The notes: a model not told the origin generated them from the sequence alone. Counted from the stretch's first letter, positions 26,665-35,540 are shown. The stretch is DNA of 64,000 nt from Chitinophagaceae bacterium DXS (GCA_030345135.1 CP128386.1:1200621-1264620); one strand, 5' to 3'. A program made the numbers and translations.

Positions 26665-29352
26665 ATGAAGCGTAGGTCTTTTTTAAAACAAGGCAGCCTG
26701 GTTGTAGGTGGCGTCATAGGCGGCACTTCCTTCCTTAAAGGTTTTGCAACACCATTTGTTGCAGATTATCCTTTGCACAATATCCCTGTGAACAAAGGAC
26801 TTGATGCAAAATGGATTAAGTCGTTATACGAAACGGGAAGAGCAAGCACCTATTGCAAAACAAAAAATGAATTGAAATACATCGGTATGCCCGCCGGTGG
26901 TTTGCATAGCGGCACGTTGTATATGGGTGGAGACGGACGTTTGTGGCTTTGGGGTATTTATAATGATGACCGTGAAGGTGTGGATCCGCGGGAAGTGTAT
27001 TGGAATGATGGAACAAAGGAACGCAAGATTCGCCCGCGTGATGGGGCGAACTACGTTGAGCCAACGTTGGCCAGTAATAAAAGAATACTGGAGCAGGGAA
27101 TTGCCGTTAAGATAACCTACGGAGGTGTTACCGTTATAAAGCAACTGAATGAAGATGATTGGGATGATGTGATCTTTGAAGCAACCTACCCATTGGCAAC
27201 GGTGAAGTATGTTGACAAGAAATTGCCCGTTGAAGTGGTGTTAAAGGGCGGTGCTTTTTTTGTGCCGCTAAATACTGATTACAGTGAGTTGCCTGCTACT
27301 TTCCAGGATATTGAAGTTAAAAATATTTCTTCTTCTAATGTGGAGATAGTTATTGCCGGATGGTTAGAAAACGGAGCTAACAAGATAACCGCTAAACCCG
27401 GTGACGGGCGACGCAAGAACGAAGTGAAGCTGCAGGCCCGATATTCCTCGATACTATCTTCCTTCATTGCATCGAAGGAGGACGCTAATACACAGCGCGA
27501 TGCAGGAACCATGTGCTTTTCAGTAATGAATCAAAAAAGCGTGGTAAACACTTCAGCCGATCCCTTCCCTGTTAAAGATGCATTTTTCTCTGAAAGTAAA
27601 CAAGATGCTTCGGAGAAGGATATTGATGAAAAACTGGTGGCAAGTATATCCGTACCCGGAACAATTGCGCCGGGAAAGACATTTTCCGCCAGTTTTGTTA
27701 TCGCCTGGCATTTTAATCATTCCCTGAAGAAATTGAATGGCCGGATGCCGGAAAGTAAAGATGGCTATTACTACGCTACCCGTTTTAAAGATGCAGGGGA
27801 AGTGATGAATTATGTTGCCAGAAACTTTAAAACCATTCATGACAATACTTTGCTGTGGCAAAAAACATTTTATGATTCCAGTCTGCCAAAATGGTTTCTC
27901 GAAAGAACTTTTTTAAACATCGGAACGATAGCAACGGCCAATACCTATCGCTTTGCAAGCGGACGTTTCTGGGGATGGGAAGGCGTGAATGCCTGCGAGG
28001 GAACCTGTACGCATGTGTGGCAGTATGGTCATACGCTTGGCCGTATGTTTCCATCGCTGGAACGCGATACCAGGGAGCGTGTTGATCTTGGTGTTGCGAT
28101 GCAGCAGGATGGTGGGATCATCTTCCGCGGAGAATTCGAAGAGCGCCCTGCAATAGATGGACAAGCAGGCACAATATTGCGGATCTATCGCGAGCATCAG
28201 ATGTCTGCTGATAATTCTTTCCTTAACAATAACTGGAACAAGATAAAAAAAGCTGTAACCTTTATGTTGCAGCAGGATAAGAACGGTGATGGATTGACAG
28301 ATACTCCAATGGAAAATACACTGGATGCTGTTTGGGAGGGTGAAATTGCATGGATTGCCGGACTTTGCATTGCTGCAGCCAAAGCTGCACAGTTGATGGC
28401 GGAAGAAATGGGTGATACTTCTTTTGCAGAGACATGTAAAGATTATGTATCAAAGGGAGGAAAGAATATGAGTGAGCTGTTCAATGGAGAATATTTTATT
28501 CACCGGCCAGATGCCAAAGAGGGACGTAAAAAATTGGGCTCTTATAACACGTGTCATATAGACCAGGTTTACGGACAAAGCTGGGCTTTCCAGGTTGGGC
28601 TCGGTAGATTGTGGGATAAAGAAAAAACATTGTCGGCTTTACGAAGCCTGTGGAAATACAATTTTGCGCCTGATGTTGGTCCGTATATTAAGACGCATAC
28701 TGGCGGAAGGCCTTATGCATTGCCAGGAGAGGCAGGCCTGATCATGAATACAAACCCACACAATGAGCCGAAGGCATACGGTGAAGATGTGACCTGGCAG
28801 CTCGGTTATTTTCATGAATGTATGTCCGGCTTTGAACACCAGGTTGCGGCGCACATGATGGCTGAAGGTATGACGGATGAAGCGTTGGTGCTGACAAAGT
28901 CAATCCATGACCGGTATCATGCTGCAAAAAGAAATCCGTATAATGAAATTGAGTGCAGCGACCATTATGCCCGTGCAATGGCCAGCTACGGTACGTTTAT
29001 AACAGCCTGCGGATTTGAGTATCATGGCCCGAAAGGTTATATGCGGTTTGCGCCGGCATTTAATGCGGCAAACTTTAAAGCGCCTTTTACTGCTGCGCAG
29101 GGATGGGGTACATATGAACAAAGCATTGGTGGTGGTATACAAAAACATAGCTTTAATGTGAAGTACGGTGAGCTTGTATTGCAGACAATAAGTATTCAGA
29201 AAAAAGATGCATCGCCGGTTGCAAAGGTTTCAGTATTTCTTGGTTCGCAGAAAATACCTGCAAGGTTTAAACAAAATGGCAAGGATGTAACTATTGAGTT
29301 AAGCAATAAGATAACTATACAACCCAATCAAACACTGGCGATTGTTGTATAA
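26665..29352 (+). CDS. Tat-exported GH116-like glycoside hydrolase
   Basis: 895 residues. A twin-arginine signal (MKRRSFLKQGS) leads a hydrophobic Gly-rich stretch, so the folded protein is exported. An N-terminal beta domain (about 50-340; GMPAGGLHSGTLYMGGDGRLW) precedes an (alpha/alpha)6 barrel (about 400-800), as in GH116 (GBA2-type beta-glucosidase, beta-xylosidase, glucosylceramidase). The block NTLDAVWEGEIAWIAGL (near 551) corresponds in position to the family acid/base Asp region, with D554 a candidate. WEGVNACEGTCTHVW (near 438) is conserved in the bacterial subgroup. It belongs to the sigma/FecR/SusCD locus. The exact substrate cannot be read from sequence. Confidence 0.85.
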   Translation: MKRRSFLKQGSLVVGGVIGGTSFLKGFATPFVADYPLHNIPVNKGLDAKWIKSLYETGRASTYCKTKNELKYIGMPAGGLHSGTLYMGGDGRLWLWGIYNDDREGVDPREVYWNDGTKERKIRPRDGANYVEPTLASNKRILEQGIAVKITYGGVTVIKQLNEDDWDDVIFEATYPLATVKYVDKKLPVEVVLKGGAFFVPLNTDYSELPATFQDIEVKNISSSNVEIVIAGWLENGANKITAKPGDGRRKNEVKLQARYSSILSSFIASKEDANTQRDAGTMCFSVMNQKSVVNTSADPFPVKDAFFSESKQDASEKDIDEKLVASISVPGTIAPGKTFSASFVIAWHFNHSLKKLNGRMPESKDGYYYATRFKDAGEVMNYVARNFKTIHDNTLLWQKTFYDSSLPKWFLERTFLNIGTIATANTYRFASGRFWGWEGVNACEGTCTHVWQYGHTLGRMFPSLERDTRERVDLGVAMQQDGGIIFRGEFEERPAIDGQAGTILRIYREHQMSADNSFLNNNWNKIKKAVTFMLQQDKNGDGLTDTPMENTLDAVWEGEIAWIAGLCIAAAKAAQLMAEEMGDTSFAETCKDYVSKGGKNMSELFNGEYFIHRPDAKEGRKKLGSYNTCHIDQVYGQSWAFQVGLGRLWDKEKTLSALRSLWKYNFAPDVGPYIKTHTGGRPYALPGEAGLIMNTNPHNEPKAYGEDVTWQLGYFHECMSGFEHQVAAHMMAEGMTDEALVLTKSIHDRYHAAKRNPYNEIECSDHYARAMASYGTFITACGFEYHGPKGYMRFAPAFNAANFKAPFTAAQGWGTYEQSIGGGIQKHSFNVKYGELVLQTISIQKKDASPVAKVSVFLGSQKIPARFKQNGKDVTIELSNKITIQPNQTLAIVV

Positions 29353-29379
29353 TTTTTTGTTACACAGAGAAAATACAGG

Positions 29380-29456
29380 AGAAGACACGGAGTTGCACAG
29401 AGAAAAGCCTCTGTGTAACTCCGTGCCTTCTTTGTGTAACTCCGTGTAACTGTATT
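29380..29456. repeat. long hairpin built from CTCCGTGTAA repeats
   Basis: Two 23-bp arms (29380-29402 with 29409-29431) pair with one mismatch and one G-T pair around a 6-base loop AAAAGC. More CTCCGTGTAA units follow to 29456. It lies between two convergent genes and could end transcription from both. The same repeat family occurs at 463-509. Confidence 0.75.
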
Positions 29457-29459
29457 CCT

Positions 29460-29831
29460 CTAATATTTAAACCTTTTGATGCCATTCTTTAATAACAGCA
29501 CATTGAAATTTATCAGTAGTCCTATCGGTTTGTTTGCAAACTTCATATAAGTCAATATTTGCGCTTCGTGAACGGGTGCCAGAGCATCTACAGATTTTAG
29601 TTCCAGGACCAGCGTCTTCTCCACTAAAATATCAATTCTGTAACCGCAGTTTAAGTGTATTTGCTTATAGATGACCGGGACCGGTGCCTGCCTTTCAATT
29701 TGTAATCCAGCCTTCATTAGTTCAAATGCCAGACATTCTTCGTGTGCAGATTCTAATAAGCCAGGCCCGAGACTTTTGTGTATTTCAATTGCACAGCCGA
29801 TCACTTTGTTTGTTATGGCGTTTATGTCCAT
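29460..29831 (-). CDS. GxxExxY-family protein (PD-(D/E)XK-like fold)
   Basis: 123 residues of the widespread GxxExxY family. The name motif is present as GLLESAH (about 23-29); here the Tyr is replaced by His. A nuclease-like core follows: Asp of YRIDILVE (about 70) and Glu-x-Lys of LELKSV (about 80-82). The end GIKRFKY is typical. Family function is not established; a nuclease fold has been proposed. It lies convergent with the GH116 gene and divergent from the acyltransferase gene and is probably independent of the glycan locus. Confidence 0.85.
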   Translation of the reverse strand: MDINAITNKVIGCAIEIHKSLGPGLLESAHEECLAFELMKAGLQIERQAPVPVIYKQIHLNCGYRIDILVEKTLVLELKSVDALAPVHEAQILTYMKFANKPIGLLINFNVLLLKNGIKRFKY

Positions 29832-29955
29832 GATAAAATGAGTTTAAGGTGCGCGCAATATAATTGAGCAGTTGCGTTTAATCTATGATTAAGGTTCCCT
29901 TTTTTGATTTGTCACCAATATCCGATAACTTAAGTGTATCAAAACTGAACGAGGT

Positions 29956-31152
29956 ATGACCATCCATCTGCCAACTAACCGTGTCGCTGCTATTGATGTC
30001 ACGCGGGCTTTAACCATGCTCCTGATGATCTTTGTAAATGATCTTTGGTCATTAAGAGATATCCCCGGTTGGTTGGAACATGTTGCAGCAAAAGACGACG
30101 GAATGGGTTTAGCAGATACTGTTTTTCCTGCATTTCTTTTTATCGTGGGATTATCCATTCCATTTGCGATTGCGGCCAGAATAAAAAAGGGAGATGATAA
30201 TCCCCATATAGTCAAACACATACTTTCGCGTTCGCTTGCATTGCTGGTGATGGGTGTTTTTCTTGTGAACGGAGAAGAAATAAACGAAGCAGCTACCGGT
30301 ATGCCAAGGGTTGTATGGAACATCATTTGCTGTACTTGTTTCATTGTACTTTGGAACGTTTATCCCAAATCAGCTAATAAACGAATGATTAATGTGGGCA
30401 AGTCTGTTGCCCTTGTTCTTTTAGTTGTGCTTGCTATTTTTTATCGTGGCGGCAAAGCGCCCGATGTTCATTATTTTTCAACCTCCTGGTGGGGAATATT
30501 GGGTCTCATCGGATGGTCTTATTTAGTGGGAAGTTTAGCCTGTTTTATAGCTCGTGAGAAAATTATCATAACAGTTATTTTTTGGCTGCTTTTTCTCGGT
30601 TTATGCATTGCGCGGCATGCACATGTTTTACCTCAAAACCTGGTGTTGCACGCGATTGTTGGTCCGCTCGGAGAGGGTGGCCTCGCTGCATTGGTTTTAG
30701 GAGGAGTAATAACAGGACAAATATTCCGCTACTTTATGTCAGGACAGCAATGGCAAAAGATGTTACTGACTTATTTGGTGCTTGCTATCCTGTTACTGGT
30801 TGCAGGTTTTGGCGTGCGGCCGCTAGACGGTATATCCAAGATTCGCGCCACACCAAGCTGGGTACTTATTTGCAGCTCAATTACGTTGTTTCTTTTCATA
30901 GTAGTATTCCTTGTTGCAGATGTTTGGGGTAAAGCATCCTTGTTTAACCCAATCAAGCCTGCAGGAACAGATACCTTACTGTGTTACCTCATGCCTTATT
31001 ATGCCTATGCGATTGTCGTTTTGTTCAATCTGGGTTTGCCGGGGCCATTGCTCGTCGGAGCCGTTGGATTGTTGAAATCTTTCTTTTTCTCATTAATCAT
31101 GATCTGGTGCGCTGGCGGATTGAACAGGATTGGCATCAAGCTCAAACTTTAA
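29956..31152 (+). CDS. DUF5009 / HGSNAT-type membrane acyltransferase
   Basis: 398 residues with about ten membrane segments. The N-terminus RVAAIDVTRALTMLLMIFVND and the loop GLADTVFPAFLFIVGLSIPFA match DUF5009 and the heparan-alpha-glucosaminide N-acetyltransferase group. Such proteins are thought to transfer acyl groups to sugars across the inner membrane and are frequent in glycan-use loci. It follows the GH116 gene on the same strand, separated by the GxxExxY gene. Acetylation of a glycan breakdown product is plausible but unproven. Confidence 0.8.
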   Translation: MTIHLPTNRVAAIDVTRALTMLLMIFVNDLWSLRDIPGWLEHVAAKDDGMGLADTVFPAFLFIVGLSIPFAIAARIKKGDDNPHIVKHILSRSLALLVMGVFLVNGEEINEAATGMPRVVWNIICCTCFIVLWNVYPKSANKRMINVGKSVALVLLVVLAIFYRGGKAPDVHYFSTSWWGILGLIGWSYLVGSLACFIAREKIIITVIFWLLFLGLCIARHAHVLPQNLVLHAIVGPLGEGGLAALVLGGVITGQIFRYFMSGQQWQKMLLTYLVLAILLLVAGFGVRPLDGISKIRATPSWVLICSSITLFLFIVVFLVADVWGKASLFNPIKPAGTDTLLCYLMPYYAYAIVVLFNLGLPGPLLVGAVGLLKSFFFSLIMIWCAGGLNRIGIKLKL

Positions 31153-31154
31153 TT

Positions 31155-31237
31155 TAATTGATAATGGAAAAGAGAAAATTGAAAATGAATATGCGAATGA
31201 GTGGATGTGCAAATGGGTAAATATGCGAATGTGCGAA
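31155..31237. repeat. composite heptad-to-octad array after acyltransferase gene
   Basis: Five 7-mers (TAATTGA, TAATGGA, AAAGAGA, AAATTGA, AAATGAA; 31155-31189) pass directly into six 8-mers (TATGCGAA, TGAGTGGA, TGTGCAAA, TGGGTAAA, TATGCGAA, TGTGCGAA; 31190-31237). It starts 3 bp after the stop codon. The same order of families recurs at 38222-38289. Confidence 0.85.
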
Positions 31238-31290
31238 TGAGCTATGGAAATTGCCTGGTTCTAATTTTGTGTACACTTCGCTACGATCAT

Positions 31291-31350
31291 TTTCAATTTT
31301 CCCCGCCTGAATGACATCAGTCGGGCAGGAACTTTCAATTATCCATTATC
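31291..31350. repeat. CCCCGCCTGA element flanked by TCAATTA heptads
   Basis: A 30-bp GC-rich imperfect palindrome (31301-31330) sits between TTTTCAATTTT and TTTCAATTATCCATTATC. A second copy with the same flanks is at 45287-45316. The right-hand heptads include the stop codon of the next gene (31339-31341) and its last codons. Confidence 0.7.
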
Positions 31351-32274
31351 TAAAAACCATTCCGCAGTTTCTTTTATTGCTTGCTCATACGAAGTCGGCG
31401 TAAAAGCAAATGCTTTCTGGAATTTGGATGAATCAAATTCAAATGGATAGTCGTTCTGACACATCATTTCATTCATCTCTTTCATAAATCTGTTAAACAG
31501 GCCTGAAACAGACAGCAGCCATTTGGGTACAACCTGTACGTTGTTCTTTGCTTTCATGTATTTAGCAGCCAGATCAACAAATTGTTTTCCTGTAAGCGCC
31601 GGCGATACGGCCGGAAGATGCCAGGTTTGACCATAGGCTTTTTCGCTTGTCGCCAGCATATATAAGGCCTTTGCTGCATCCGGTGTATAGTTAAATGATC
31701 TTGGAACATTTGCATTGCCCAGCCATTGCGCGGTTTTTCCGTTCTTCATTCTTTCAAATACCATTAGTCCTGTAGCGCTTTTATCAATGCATCTTGGTCC
31801 GTAGAAGTCAACTGCTTTTGCTATTGCAGCTTTAATTCTGCCTGCATTCATTTCATCTAAAAGCATCTGGTCAATTTCGGCTCTTAATGCGCCTTTTTTA
31901 CTTATGGGTTTGAAAGGCGTTTCTTCGGTGATCTTTCCATCAACGCGGCCATACATATAAGCATTGTCAAAGAAAACAAGTTTGGCTTTGCACGCCTTAC
32001 ATGCTTCAATTACATTTCTCATTATAACGGGCCAGCTTTTGCGCCAGACATGAATGTTATATTCCAGGCCGACTAATAAATAGACTATATCAGAACCATT
32101 CACGGCTTTCAATACCTGTTGATAGTTTAAAACGTCTGCAGCCATGGTTTCTGCACCGGCTACGGCTTTGGGATTCCTTGATACGAGGCGGATGTTTTCT
32201 TTGTTTGCCAATAATACAGGAACCAGTTCTGTAGCGATTGTTCCATTTGCGCCGAGAAGAGTATGAAGTGCCAT
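31339..32274 (-). CDS. NAD(P)-binding NmrA/epimerase-like protein
   Basis: 311 residues, atypical SDR fold. The N-terminal Rossmann motif is LLGANGTIATEL (6-17). An active-site Tyr-x-x-Lys is not obvious where expected; the region VFFDNAYMYGRVDGK (near 100-114) is in the right place. The protein probably binds NAD(P) and may act as a sensor or a reductase on an unknown substrate. The last three residues and stop (DNG) are encoded by a heptad repeat, so the C-terminus may be recently altered. The Crp-like regulator gene ends 62 bp upstream on the same strand, suggesting joint control. Confidence 0.82.
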   Translation of the reverse strand: MALHTLLGANGTIATELVPVLLANKENIRLVSRNPKAVAGAETMAADVLNYQQVLKAVNGSDIVYLLVGLEYNIHVWRKSWPVIMRNVIEACKACKAKLVFFDNAYMYGRVDGKITEETPFKPISKKGALRAEIDQMLLDEMNAGRIKAAIAKAVDFYGPRCIDKSATGLMVFERMKNGKTAQWLGNANVPRSFNYTPDAAKALYMLATSEKAYGQTWHLPAVSPALTGKQFVDLAAKYMKAKNNVQVVPKWLLSVSGLFNRFMKEMNEMMCQNDYPFEFDSSKFQKAFAFTPTSYEQAIKETAEWFLDNG

Positions 32275-32336
32275 AGTTTGTTTGTTTTGTTAACACAAAG
32301 CTATGGCCGTTATGAGGCGGAAATCGTTGACTTTGG

Positions 32337-32924
32337 TTAAGAAAAAATCCGCTGCATTCTTCTTTTTCTGATGCGGCTGAGCGATTCAGGCGTGATGCCC
32401 AGGAATGATGCAATGTAATGTTGGGGAATGCGATGGATATGTTCGCCATTGTCTTCAATGGCTTTAATATAGCGCTGCTCAGGAGTTTTTAACAGCATGC
32501 TGTGCAATCTTTCTTCAAGACATGAAACAAGATATTCAGCAATGTATCGTCCAAAAAGCTCAATTCCTGGATGATGCTTGTAAAGCCATTGCAGATCGTT
32601 GTATTGAATAGCAAGGATCTCTGAATTTTCGATTGCCTCAACAGTAGCATATGATGGCGCTTGTTTAAGAAAGCTGTTATATGAACTTACCCAGTTATTT
32701 TCGAACGAGAAATATGTGGTGATCTCTTTTCCATCGATGGTCTGGTAATACCTGAAACTTCCGCTAAGTATAAATGCTACTTCCTTGCATACCTTTCCCT
32801 CGGTAACAAATTTCTCTTTACGGCGGATGGTTTTATGTTGCAGCCTTTCTTCAAGATCTTTCCAGGCTTCATCATCAATGTTAACCATCTTCTTCAGGTA
32901 TTCGTATAACGGAGCTGTATTCAT
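32337..32924 (-). CDS. Crp/Fnr-family transcriptional regulator
   Basis: 195 residues. An N-terminal cyclic-nucleotide-binding-like beta barrel (about 20-120; VAFILSGSFRYYQ, KEITTYFSFENNW) is followed by a C-terminal helix-turn-helix (about 165-190; IASFLGITPESLSRIRK). It is of the short Bacteroidota type that lacks the cysteines of Fnr and most cAMP contacts. It probably controls the NmrA-like gene directly downstream. The ligand is unknown. Confidence 0.9.
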   Translation of the reverse strand: MNTAPLYEYLKKMVNIDDEAWKDLEERLQHKTIRRKEKFVTEGKVCKEVAFILSGSFRYYQTIDGKEITTYFSFENNWVSSYNSFLKQAPSYATVEAIENSEILAIQYNDLQWLYKHHPGIELFGRYIAEYLVSCLEERLHSMLLKTPEQRYIKAIEDNGEHIHRIPQHYIASFLGITPESLSRIRKRRMQRIFS

Positions 32925-32981
32925 GCTTCAACCAGATTGGTAATAAATCAACTACAATAGTTAAAAGATAAAGAAAAAAAA

Positions 32982-33716
32982 CTAGATGCCCAGCACCTCT
33001 TTCATTCGCGCATAGCCTGCTTTACTCACTGGTAAGCGGGCGCCGGTATTCAGCAGCACAAGGTGACTGTCTTTCTCGTAAGGATCGATACGTGTGATCA
33101 GTTGTGTGTTTACAATGTATGAACGATGAACGCGAACGAATTGCTGCGACGGCAAACTTTGTTCAAAAAAAGTCATCGTTTTCTTTTTAAGAAAGGAGCC
33201 TTCTGCTGTATATATTTTTACATAATCATCGGCGGCCTCAAGGTATTGGATCTGTGCAACGGGAATAATTTTGATCTTCCCGCCGTCTTTTAAAACGATG
33301 CGGCTGCTTTGTGTTGGAGAAAGGGATGCTGTTTCAAGAATAGCTTCAGTTTTTTCAACAGATGGTTTCGCCTGTTGCAATAACTTCTGCATGGCTTTGT
33401 CAAATCTTTCTTTACTAAAGGGTTTGAGAAGATAATCTACGGCGTGCGCTTCAAACGCCTTGATTGCATATTCTTCGAAAGCAGTTGTGAAGATAACGTT
33501 AGGCGGAGTTTCAATCAATTCCAGCATTTCAAAGCCGTTTATCTTCGGCATTTGGATATCGAGGAAAATCAGGTCCGGCTGGTGTTGCTGAATAGCCTTT
33601 ACACCTTCGAAACCATCATTGCATTCCTGCACAATTTCTATTTCAGGATATCCTTGCAAATATTCTCTTACAATCACTCTTGCCAGTGGTTCATCATCTA
33701 TTAATATAGCTTTCAT
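32982..33716 (-). CDS. LytTR-type response regulator
   Basis: 244 residues. A receiver domain (1-120) has the acidic pair D7-D8, phospho-acceptor D53 (LIFLDIQMP) and a Lys in LLKPFSKERF near 98. A LytTR DNA-binding domain covers about 140-240 (LEAADDYVKIY, FVRVHRSYIVN). It is the partner of the histidine kinase upstream (34050-35123); both are on the minus strand, separated by 333 bp of repeat-rich sequence. It likely binds direct repeats at target promoters; targets are unknown. Confidence 0.94.
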   Translation of the reverse strand: MKAILIDDEPLARVIVREYLQGYPEIEIVQECNDGFEGVKAIQQHQPDLIFLDIQMPKINGFEMLELIETPPNVIFTTAFEEYAIKAFEAHAVDYLLKPFSKERFDKAMQKLLQQAKPSVEKTEAILETASLSPTQSSRIVLKDGGKIKIIPVAQIQYLEAADDYVKIYTAEGSFLKKKTMTFFEQSLPSQQFVRVHRSYIVNTQLITRIDPYEKDSHLVLLNTGARLPVSKAGYARMKEVLGI

Positions 33717-34049
33717 CTGTGTTGTATTTAAAGCGCAAAGCTTAAAGCGTAAAGCTCAAAGCTTAGTGCCAACCGTTAAAATAATATGCTTCAACTACTA
33801 GTTTTTCGTCCTTTTGTGTTTGTCACTTTCTTTTTCTTGAAAAAAAGAAAGTAACCAAAGAAAATTCAAGGCAAACCCGATCCCTCCGGGCGTTTTGCCG
33901 GGCCATCTCCTCCCCATGTGCAACTTACATCACGAATTAAGTCAGCTTTTGTTGTCCGTCATTGATTGGATGAGGTTTTTCGCTAAAGTCAGAGACGCTT
34001 GCCAAAACCAAACGACCCGCATTTTCAATTGTCAACTTTCAATTGTCAA
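33717..34049. other. repeat-rich gap between kinase and regulator genes
   Basis: No gene seen. It holds the AAAGCTT heptads (33730-33764), a 10-bp A/T stem-loop (33826-33851) followed by AAGTAACCAAAGAAAA and a CCTCCGGGCGTTTTGCCGGG block, and the start of the TCAATTG array. The stem-loop block looks like a dispersed repeat. Confidence 0.6.
33730..33764. repeat. AAAGCTT-family heptad array
   Basis: Five 7-mers in strict register: AAAGCGC, AAAGCTT, AAAGCGT, AAAGCTC, AAAGCTT. It lies 14 bp upstream of the response-regulator start codon. Confidence 0.85.
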
Positions 34050-34087
34050 TTATAAATTCTCAATTCTCAATTCTCCATTCTCACTCA
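34025..34087. repeat. TCAATTG-family heptads running through the kinase stop codon
   Basis: Nine 7-mers: TCAATTG, TCAACTT, TCAATTG, TCAATTA, TAAATTC, TCAATTC, TCAATTC, TCCATTC, TCACTCA. The stop codon of the histidine kinase (34050-34052) is inside the fourth and the last eleven codons lie within the array. Confidence 0.85.
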
Positions 34088-35123
34088 TCTGCGGCACTAC
34101 TATCGTTGTTATAAATGTGTCATTATGTTTTTCTGTCTGCAAAAGGTCCTGTCTTGCATACAGCAGAAATAATCTTCTTTTTATAGAGGCAAGTCCGAAG
34201 CCTGTTCCCTGTAGTGGTTGAGAAGTCTCAGGATCAAAAGGATTACTTACAGAAATAACCAGGTGCCCGTTTTCGCTTGCAGCATTAATGCGGATGATTA
34301 CTTCTCCTACAGTATCATACAACCCAAATTTAATGGCGTTTTCCACAACCGGTTGCAACAGCAGGGGAGGGATCTTCATTTGAAGTGAAGCTTCATCATG
34401 TTTTAATTCTGTTTGTAACCGGTAGCCAAAACGTACTTTTTCAATATCCAGGTATAGTTGCAGGTATTCCAGTTCTTCAGAAAGATTGGTTAGCTGCTGA
34501 TCATCCCTGCGTAATGTTCCCCTCAAAAAATCGCTCAACTGCTGTATCATATGCCTCGCTTTTTCCGGTTGCATTCCGGTAAGCGCACTTATTGAATTTA
34601 AGCTGTTAAACAAAAAGTGAGGTTGCAGCTGCTGCCTGAGTTTAAATAATTCAGCTTCTCTTGTAAGTCTTTCCGCTTCAGCATTCCGGGCGTCAATACG
34701 TTTCTGTTCTTCCTGTGTGTACCAAAGCAGGCTGATAAATGCCATACAGCTTACCATTGAGAATGCAATGGCAAAACGGATTGGCAATGATTTGCTGTAC
34801 AATGTTAAATAATGTTCGTCATCAGGAAACAAATGAACCAAAATCAGCCTTGAGATACACAGCCAGACAGAACTTATGCCTATACCCACGATCAGCACAT
34901 ACCAGTATTTTTCCCGCCTCGGCAGGTAATACTTCATGTTATTAAAAATAAGCAGGCAGCCCGCTGAGAGCAGCACATTGCTAATAAGGCTGTCAGTAAT
35001 AACCTGTACGTTAGTCAGTTCAAAGTTGGTTAACGCAATCGCGTGGATGATACTTATTGTTGTCCACCAGATTGCGTTAATCAGCAAAAGTCTTTTTTGT
35101 GACGAAGCGGTAAGTGTGTTCAA
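34050..35123 (-). CDS. LytS-type sensor histidine kinase
   Basis: 357 residues. Four membrane segments (about 10-145) precede a coiled-coil linker (RIDARNAEAERLTREAELFKLRQQ), the His-kinase domain with phospho-acceptor His in QLQPHFLFNSLN (near 168), and an HATPase region (LLLQPVVENAIKFG, GTGFGLASIKRRL). The tail NGELRIENL is encoded by heptad repeats and looks like read-through into an array, so the ancestral stop was probably just after VVPQMSE or earlier. It pairs with the LytTR regulator downstream and starts 8 bp after the DUF4288 gene. The signal sensed is unknown. Confidence 0.92.
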   Translation of the reverse strand: MNTLTASSQKRLLLINAIWWTTISIIHAIALTNFELTNVQVITDSLISNVLLSAGCLLIFNNMKYYLPRREKYWYVLIVGIGISSVWLCISRLILVHLFPDDEHYLTLYSKSLPIRFAIAFSMVSCMAFISLLWYTQEEQKRIDARNAEAERLTREAELFKLRQQLQPHFLFNSLNSISALTGMQPEKARHMIQQLSDFLRGTLRRDDQQLTNLSEELEYLQLYLDIEKVRFGYRLQTELKHDEASLQMKIPPLLLQPVVENAIKFGLYDTVGEVIIRINAASENGHLVISVSNPFDPETSQPLQGTGFGLASIKRRLFLLYARQDLLQTEKHNDTFITTIVVPQMSENGELRIENL

Positions 35124-35130
35124 ATGAATG

Positions 35131-35490
35131 TTAATTTAACCTGATGCACTGATGCGTACTGTTCTCCAGTAAGTGTGTTGCTTTCAGTTTCGTTACACGA
35201 ATATAAATATCGGCATCGTCTTCTTCATGAATGCGGGAATACATTTCCGCGCCGTCAATAAGATCATCCAGTTTAAATACTTCAGGAACATCAATAAACT
35301 TCCAGTGAACCGGTTTTTGTGAAGCGTTCAAAAAGTTGTCCTGCTCTCTTTCGCCAATCTTCCTGGCTTTATAAAAAGCATGTAGTTCATCATCGGCCAT
35401 TACAAGCCTGAGTTGTTCATCAAACTGAGGAGTGTGAGAACCATCTCCACAAATTATCCGGTAAACGAGTTTGGCGAGATACCATTGCAT
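35131..35490 (-). CDS. DUF4288-type protein
   Basis: 119 residues beginning MQWYLAKLVYRIICGDGSH, which resembles DUF4288 proteins of Bacteroidota. There is no signal peptide or membrane segment, so it is cytoplasmic. It precedes the histidine kinase gene by 7 bp on the same strand and is probably co-transcribed. Function is unknown. Confidence 0.75.
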   Translation of the reverse strand: MQWYLAKLVYRIICGDGSHTPQFDEQLRLVMADDELHAFYKARKIGEREQDNFLNASQKPVHWKFIDVPEVFKLDDLIDGAEMYSRIHEEDDADIYIRVTKLKATHLLENSTHQCIRLN

Positions 35491-35540
35491 AGCTTGGAAT
35501 TTTTGTAGTCAGACAATTGAATTATGAAGGTGTTATATGC

